From Paraburkholderia acidisoli (GTDB lineage: Bacteria > Pseudomonadota > Gammaproteobacteria > Burkholderiales > Burkholderiaceae), in the NCBI RefSeq assembly GCF_009789675.1, contig NZ_CP046914.1, positions 1,178,001-1,242,000 of the forward strand: a stretch of 64,000 nucleotides of DNA. Reading direction: 5' to 3'. The notes under the pieces are model-generated. The model ran no database searches and had not been told where the DNA came from. It saw nothing but the letters and a program-made list of their open reading frames with translations. Position numbers and translations under genes: made by a program. How positions within the stretch are numbered: position 1 is the stretch's first letter; the number at the start of each line of letters is the position of its first letter. Of this stretch, positions 60,349 to 64,000 are shown piece by piece.

Positions 60349-62070
60349 ATGCGTGCGAGCGTGCTTTCCGACTGGCTGGCCCAGCGGCTCGACCGCGGCA
60401 GCGGTCAGCCCGTGTATCGGCAGCTGCACCGGCTGTTGCAGCAGGCGATCCTGTCGCGCGAATTGCCGGCGGGCACGCGCGTGCCGTCGTCGCGGTTGCT
60501 GGCGGCGGAATTGGGTATCGCGCGCAATACGGTCACGCAGGTGTACGAGCAACTCGTGCTCGAGGGCTATGTGACCTCGGCGACCGGGCGCGGCACCTAT
60601 GTCGCCGATACTTCGCCGGACGAGATCGTGGGCGCGTTGGAAACGGGCGTGGCCCTGGCGCCGAAAGCGAAAAGCAATGTGTCGATGCCGGGCGCGACTT
60701 CGCAACTAACTGCCAATTCGGTGCGCGCGCCGCTCGGGTTGGGCGCTGGCGCGGCCGATGGCGTCGCGAAGGGCGTTCGTGTTGCAGGCGCTGGCATTGG
60801 CAGCCGCGCTGGTTTCGCTACGAACGCCGAAATCGCCTCAATTGGCTCGAGCGCCGAGATCGCCGAGACCGCCGGCATCGCCGAAACTCCGCGCCCGACC
60901 CCGCGCGCACTCTCCGCGCGCGGCACGCGTCTCGTGTCCAGCGCGGGCGTCTCCAAACGCCAGGGCGGCGCGTTCATGCCCGGCGTGCCCGACGTCTCGC
61001 GCTTCCCCGCGCGCGTCTGGACCCGTCTGCACAACAAGTACTGGCGCAGCCTGCGCCCCGATCTGCTGACCTATGCGCCCGGCGGCGGTCTCTCGCTGCT
61101 GCGCCACGTGCTCGCCGATTACTTGCGCACCTCGCGTTCGGTGCGCTGTTCGCCCGAGCAGATCATCATCACGACCGGCATCCACCAGTCCATCGACCTG
61201 GCCGTGCGCCTGCTCTCCGATCCCGGCGATACGATGTGGACCGAAGACCCGTGTTACTGGGGCGTGCGCAGCGTGCTGCACGTATCGGGGCTCAGCACGC
61301 GGCCCATTGCCGTCGATAGCGAAGGCCTCGCGCCGTCCGCCGCCGACTTCGCCGCGCCGCCGCCGAAGCTCATGCTCGTCACGCCGTCGCATCAATACCC
61401 GCTCGGCATGGTGATGAGCCTCGCGCGCCGCCGCATGCTGCTCGAATACGCGCGTCAGCACCGGTGCTGGATCATCGAGGACGATTACGACAGCGAGTTT
61501 CGCTACGGCAGCCGCCCGCTCGCTTCGCTGCAAGGGCTCGACACGGCGGGGCAGGTGATCTACGTGGGCAGCTTCGGCAAGACGCTGTTTCCGGGTTTGC
61601 GCGTGGGGTATCTCGTGGCGCCAGAAGCGCTCGCGGAAAGTTTCGCGACGGCGAGCGCCGAGCTGTATCGCGAAGGGCAATTGCTCCAGCAAGCGGTGCT
61701 CGCGGAGTTCATCGCCGAAGGGCATTTCACCTCGCATATCCGCAAGATGCGCGCGTTGTACGGCCAGCGGCGTCTGGCGTTGCTCGACGCGGCAACGCGC
61801 CGGTACGGCGACGCGTTGCCCGCGATGGGCGGCGACGCGGGCCTGCACGTGGTCATGCAGTTGCCCGAGGGCGCCGACGACCGCGCCGTGGCTGAAGCAG
61901 CGCTCGCGCGCAATATCGTCGTGCGGCCGCTCTCCGGCTATTACGCCTCGCGCGAGCGGGCCGAACCGGGTTTGCTGATCGGCTATGCGTGCGTGCCCGA
62001 CGAGGAGATCGCGCCCGCGTTCAACACGCTCGCCGACGCCATCGACGCAACGTTGCCGGAATTTGCTTAG
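60349..62070 (+). CDS. gabR: MocR/GabR-family regulator with aminotransferase domain
   Basis: PLP-dependent regulator of 573 residues, longer than the usual 460-500. The GntR winged helix spans 19-85 (PVYRQLHRLLQQAILSRELP, ELGIARNTVTQVYEQL). An Ala/Gly/Ser-rich linker of about 120 residues follows, and then a class I aminotransferase domain (about 215-573) with PSHQYPLGMVMS, EDDYDSEFRYG and PLP-lysine K411 in GSFGKTLFPGLRVGY. It is divergent from gabTD, so it probably activates these genes in response to GABA with PLP. The symbol rests on family and context. Confidence 0.85.
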   Translation: MRASVLSDWLAQRLDRGSGQPVYRQLHRLLQQAILSRELPAGTRVPSSRLLAAELGIARNTVTQVYEQLVLEGYVTSATGRGTYVADTSPDEIVGALETGVALAPKAKSNVSMPGATSQLTANSVRAPLGLGAGAADGVAKGVRVAGAGIGSRAGFATNAEIASIGSSAEIAETAGIAETPRPTPRALSARGTRLVSSAGVSKRQGGAFMPGVPDVSRFPARVWTRLHNKYWRSLRPDLLTYAPGGGLSLLRHVLADYLRTSRSVRCSPEQIIITTGIHQSIDLAVRLLSDPGDTMWTEDPCYWGVRSVLHVSGLSTRPIAVDSEGLAPSAADFAAPPPKLMLVTPSHQYPLGMVMSLARRRMLLEYARQHRCWIIEDDYDSEFRYGSRPLASLQGLDTAGQVIYVGSFGKTLFPGLRVGYLVAPEALAESFATASAELYREGQLLQQAVLAEFIAEGHFTSHIRKMRALYGQRRLALLDAATRRYGDALPAMGGDAGLHVVMQLPEGADDRAVAEAALARNIVVRPLSGYYASRERAEPGLLIGYACVPDEEIAPAFNTLADAIDATLPEFA

Positions 62071-62085
62071 TGCAACCAGGTAAGT

Positions 62086-62922
62086 TCAAAGCCGGATCAA
62101 CACCGCGCCGCACGTCACGAGCGCGCACGCGATCATGCGGCGCGCCGTGAGTTTTTCGTGCATGAAGAGCCAGCCGATCAGCACCGCGAAAATCGACGAA
62201 AGCTCGCGCAATGCGGACACCGTCGCGATCGGCAAATAACGGAACGCTTCGATCACGAGGCAATACGCGCTCAGCGCGAGCAGGCCCGCGATCATGCCGC
62301 GCGCGGCGTTCGACTTCGAGGCGAACATCTGCGCCACGCCGCCGCGCAGCTTGCACACGATGATGAATTGCGGCACGTTCCAGAGCAGATACACCCACAT
62401 GATGTAACTCAGCGCGTTGCCCGCGAGGCGCGCACCGAGTCCGTCGATGACCGAGTACACGGCGATGAACAAGCCCGTGAGGAGCGCATACGGCACGCTT
62501 TCGCCGGAAAAGCGCATGCCGCGCCGGAACGCCAGCGACATGATGCCGAGCGAGACCAGCGCGACGCCCGAAGCCGCGAGCGGGCGCATCGCTTCGTGCG
62601 CGAACGCGAATGCGCCTGCGAACACGAGGAGCGGCGAAAGCCCGCGCGCGATCGGGTAGATTTGCCCGAAGTCGCCGCTGCGGTACGCGCGTATCAGCGT
62701 GAAGCAATAAGCCAGTTCCAGTACCGCTGAAGCCGCGATATACGGCCAGCTTTCGGGCGCGGGCAGCGGCAGCACGCACACGCCGACCGCGCTCACGGCA
62801 AGGTACGGAATGGAGAACATGCCGAGCAGCCAGAGACGGTCGCCGGAGAGATGCAGAAAGGCGTTCCAGCTCGCGTGCATGAGCGCCGAGAGCAGGACCA
62901 GCGAAACGACGAAGCTTGCCAT
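62086..62922 (-). CDS. DMT-superfamily permease (EamA family)
   Basis: Inner-membrane protein of 278 residues with about ten hydrophobic segments in two EamA repeats. LMHASWNAFLHLSGDR and YCFTLIRAYRSGDFGQIYPI in the first half, and ALRELSSIFAVLIGWLFMHE in the second, are typical DMT motifs. It probably exports or imports a small metabolite; the substrate is unknown. It lies 16 bases after the MocR gene, convergent with it, and has no partner gene. Confidence 0.88.
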   Translation of the reverse strand: MASFVVSLVLLSALMHASWNAFLHLSGDRLWLLGMFSIPYLAVSAVGVCVLPLPAPESWPYIAASAVLELAYCFTLIRAYRSGDFGQIYPIARGLSPLLVFAGAFAFAHEAMRPLAASGVALVSLGIMSLAFRRGMRFSGESVPYALLTGLFIAVYSVIDGLGARLAGNALSYIMWVYLLWNVPQFIIVCKLRGGVAQMFASKSNAARGMIAGLLALSAYCLVIEAFRYLPIATVSALRELSSIFAVLIGWLFMHEKLTARRMIACALVTCGAVLIRL

Positions 62923-62992
62923 CGGGATTGCTGAGGGTAGAGATGGAAAGCGTTCGATTATTCCAGCGAATGCTTCGGGAAGCGAAGGATTT

Positions 62993-63042
62993 CGCGCGAG
63001 CCGGAGTGAGTTTTTCTAACTTTTTTCTAACCGGCTCGCGCG
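62993..63042. repeat. 12-bp inverted repeat with pyrimidine-rich loop
   Basis: CGCGCGAGCCGG (62993-63004) and its exact complement (63031-63042) flank a 26-base loop that contains two T-runs each ending TTTTCTAAC. It lies just after the phnE stop (63067, minus strand) and before the DMT permease gene. It may be a terminator stem for phnE with an unusually large loop. Confidence 0.55.
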
Positions 63043-63066
63043 GAGTGACGGAGTGAGTATGGCGCG

Positions 63067-64000
63067 TTAGATCACGCGTGCACGCAGTCTCGCGGAGACG
63101 AGGTCGATAGCCGTGACCACGACGATCACCATGATGAGCACCGCGCAGGTTTGCTGATAGTCGAACGAGCGGATCTCTTCGTACAGCACCACGCCGATCC
63201 CGCCCGCGCCCACCATGCCCACCACCATCGCCGAGCGCACGTTCGACTCGAAACGATAGAGCGCGAACGAGATCCACAGCGGCAAGACTTGCGGCAGCAC
63301 GCCATAGACGATCTCGTCGAGCGGCGAGGCGCCGGTGGCGCGCACGCCTTCCACGGGCCGCGGGTCGATGGCTTCCACGGCTTCGGCAAAGAGCTTCGCG
63401 AGCACGCCCGTGGTGTGCACCCAGAGCGCCAGCACACCCGCGAACGGCCCGAGTCCCACGGCCACGATGAACAGCATCGCGAACACCATTTCGTTGATGG
63501 CGCGGCACGCGTCCATCAAGCGGCGCACGGGATGCAGCACCCACGCGGGCGCGAGATTGTGCGCCGACATCAAGCCGAACGGCACCGCGCAGACGATGGC
63601 CAGCGCCGTGCCCCACATCGCCACCGCGAGCGTCACCCACATTTCATGCACGTAGGTGCGCCACTCGCTGAAGTCGGGCGGGAAGAAGCCGCGCGCGAAC
63701 GTGCCCATGTTCGCGGAGTCGGAGAACAGATCGAGCGGCCGCATGTCCGCGCCGTGCCAGGCAAAGCCGAGCATCGCGAACACGATCGCCCAGAGCAGCA
63801 GCGAAGACCAGCTGCGCTTCGGCCCGGCTTCCAGCGGCTTCGGTGCGGCTGACGGTGCGCTCGCGGCCACCGGCGCACTCGTCGCGGCAGATGCCGTGAC
63901 CGCAGCCGCAGGAGTGACCGCAGCGGGCGTCACGTGCGCGTCCGGCACAGGCTGCCCCGAGCCTTCGCCGTGCGCCACAACGCGTGTGCTGTCGAAGTCC
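63067..64000 (-). CDS. phnE: phosphonate ABC transporter permease (5' end may lie outside window)
   Basis: Inner-membrane permease, at least 303 residues. After an Ala/Pro/Val-rich N-terminal extension (about 1-50), it has the PhnE core: [50 protein letters not shown], the EAA-type loop [20 protein letters not shown] and [24 protein letters not shown] [20 protein letters not shown] near the end. The frame is open through the window edge; the GTG at 63978 has no ribosome-binding site, so the true start is uncertain. It imports phosphonates with PhnC and PhnD, which would lie to the right. It serves the C-P lyase operon 15 kb away. Confidence 0.9.
   Translation of the reverse strand, partial: DFDSTRVVAHGEGSGQPVPDAHVTPAAVTPAAAVTASAATSAPVAASAPSAAPKPLEAGPKRSWSSLLLWAIVFAMLGFAWHGADMRPLDLFSDSANMGTFARGFFPPDFSEWRTYVHEMWVTLAVAMWGTALAIVCAVPFGLMSAHNLAPAWVLHPVRRLMDACRAINEMVFAMLFIVAVGLGPFAGVLALWVHTTGVLAKLFAEAVEAIDPRPVEGVRATGASPLDEIVYGVLPQVLPLWISFALYRFESNVRSAMVVGMVGAGGIGVVLYEEIRSFDYQQTCAVLIMVIVVVTAIDLVSARLRARVI

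Overview
The window is high-GC DNA with the gene content and style of a Burkholderiaceae chromosome, most likely Paraburkholderia, Caballeronia or a close relative. This rests on two Gram-negative porins of the Burkholderia type, DUF4148, DUF2968 and DUF2917 proteins, a protocatechuate-branch thiolase, a cyo quinol oxidase operon and a complete C-P lyase operon. The species call is inference from family content, not from a marker gene. No rRNA, tRNA, insertion sequence, prophage or CRISPR array was seen.

Layout. 1-2.8 kb: a truncated mprF-like gene, a porin and a DUF2917 protein. 3.2-13.1 kb: an organic-acid cluster with a FadR-type GntR regulator, formyl-CoA transferase (frc), an FAH-family hydrolase, a membrane protein, two LysR regulators, an OxlT-type oxalate/formate antiporter and a PanE-like reductase. 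An identical 18-bp palindrome sits upstream of the regulator unit and upstream of frc. 13.6-17 kb: DUF2252, an orphan amino-acid binding protein and an SDR. 17.2-21.4 kb: one reading frame that begins as a two-partner-secretion adhesin (TpsA) and ends as its transporter barrel (TpsB). 21.5-25.9 kb: a Cys-rich small protein, sirtuin, FMN-binding protein, DUF938 methyltransferase and gnd. 26.0-30.5 kb: a DUF4148 protein, a roughly 450-nt GCAGT-rich tract ending in a strong terminator, DUF2968, a LysM/LytM lipoprotein and threonine aldolase. 30.6-39.8 kb: an MFS exporter, glgP, a DUF6232-like protein, a second porin, an AstE/aspartoacylase-family protein and a basic-amino-acid binding protein.

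40.2-48.4 kb holds C-P lyase genes phnGHIJKLM (minus strand) divergent from phnF, a DUF1045 2H-phosphoesterase and phnN, with a perfect palindrome as the likely PhnF operator. The phosphonate permease gene phnE lies at the far right end. 48.5-56.4 kb has a LysR, a PcaR-like IclR, cyoABCD and pcaF. 56.6-63 kb carries a small exported protein, gabD-gabT with a divergent MocR/GabR regulator, and a DMT permease.

Most striking: (1) the TpsA-TpsB fusion at 17.2-21.4 kb with a hairpin over its ribosome-binding site, (2) the GCAGT-repeat non-coding tract at 26.45-26.9 kb, (3) the paired palindromes of the oxalate cluster, and (4) the 2H-phosphoesterase of the phn operon where PhnP would be expected.
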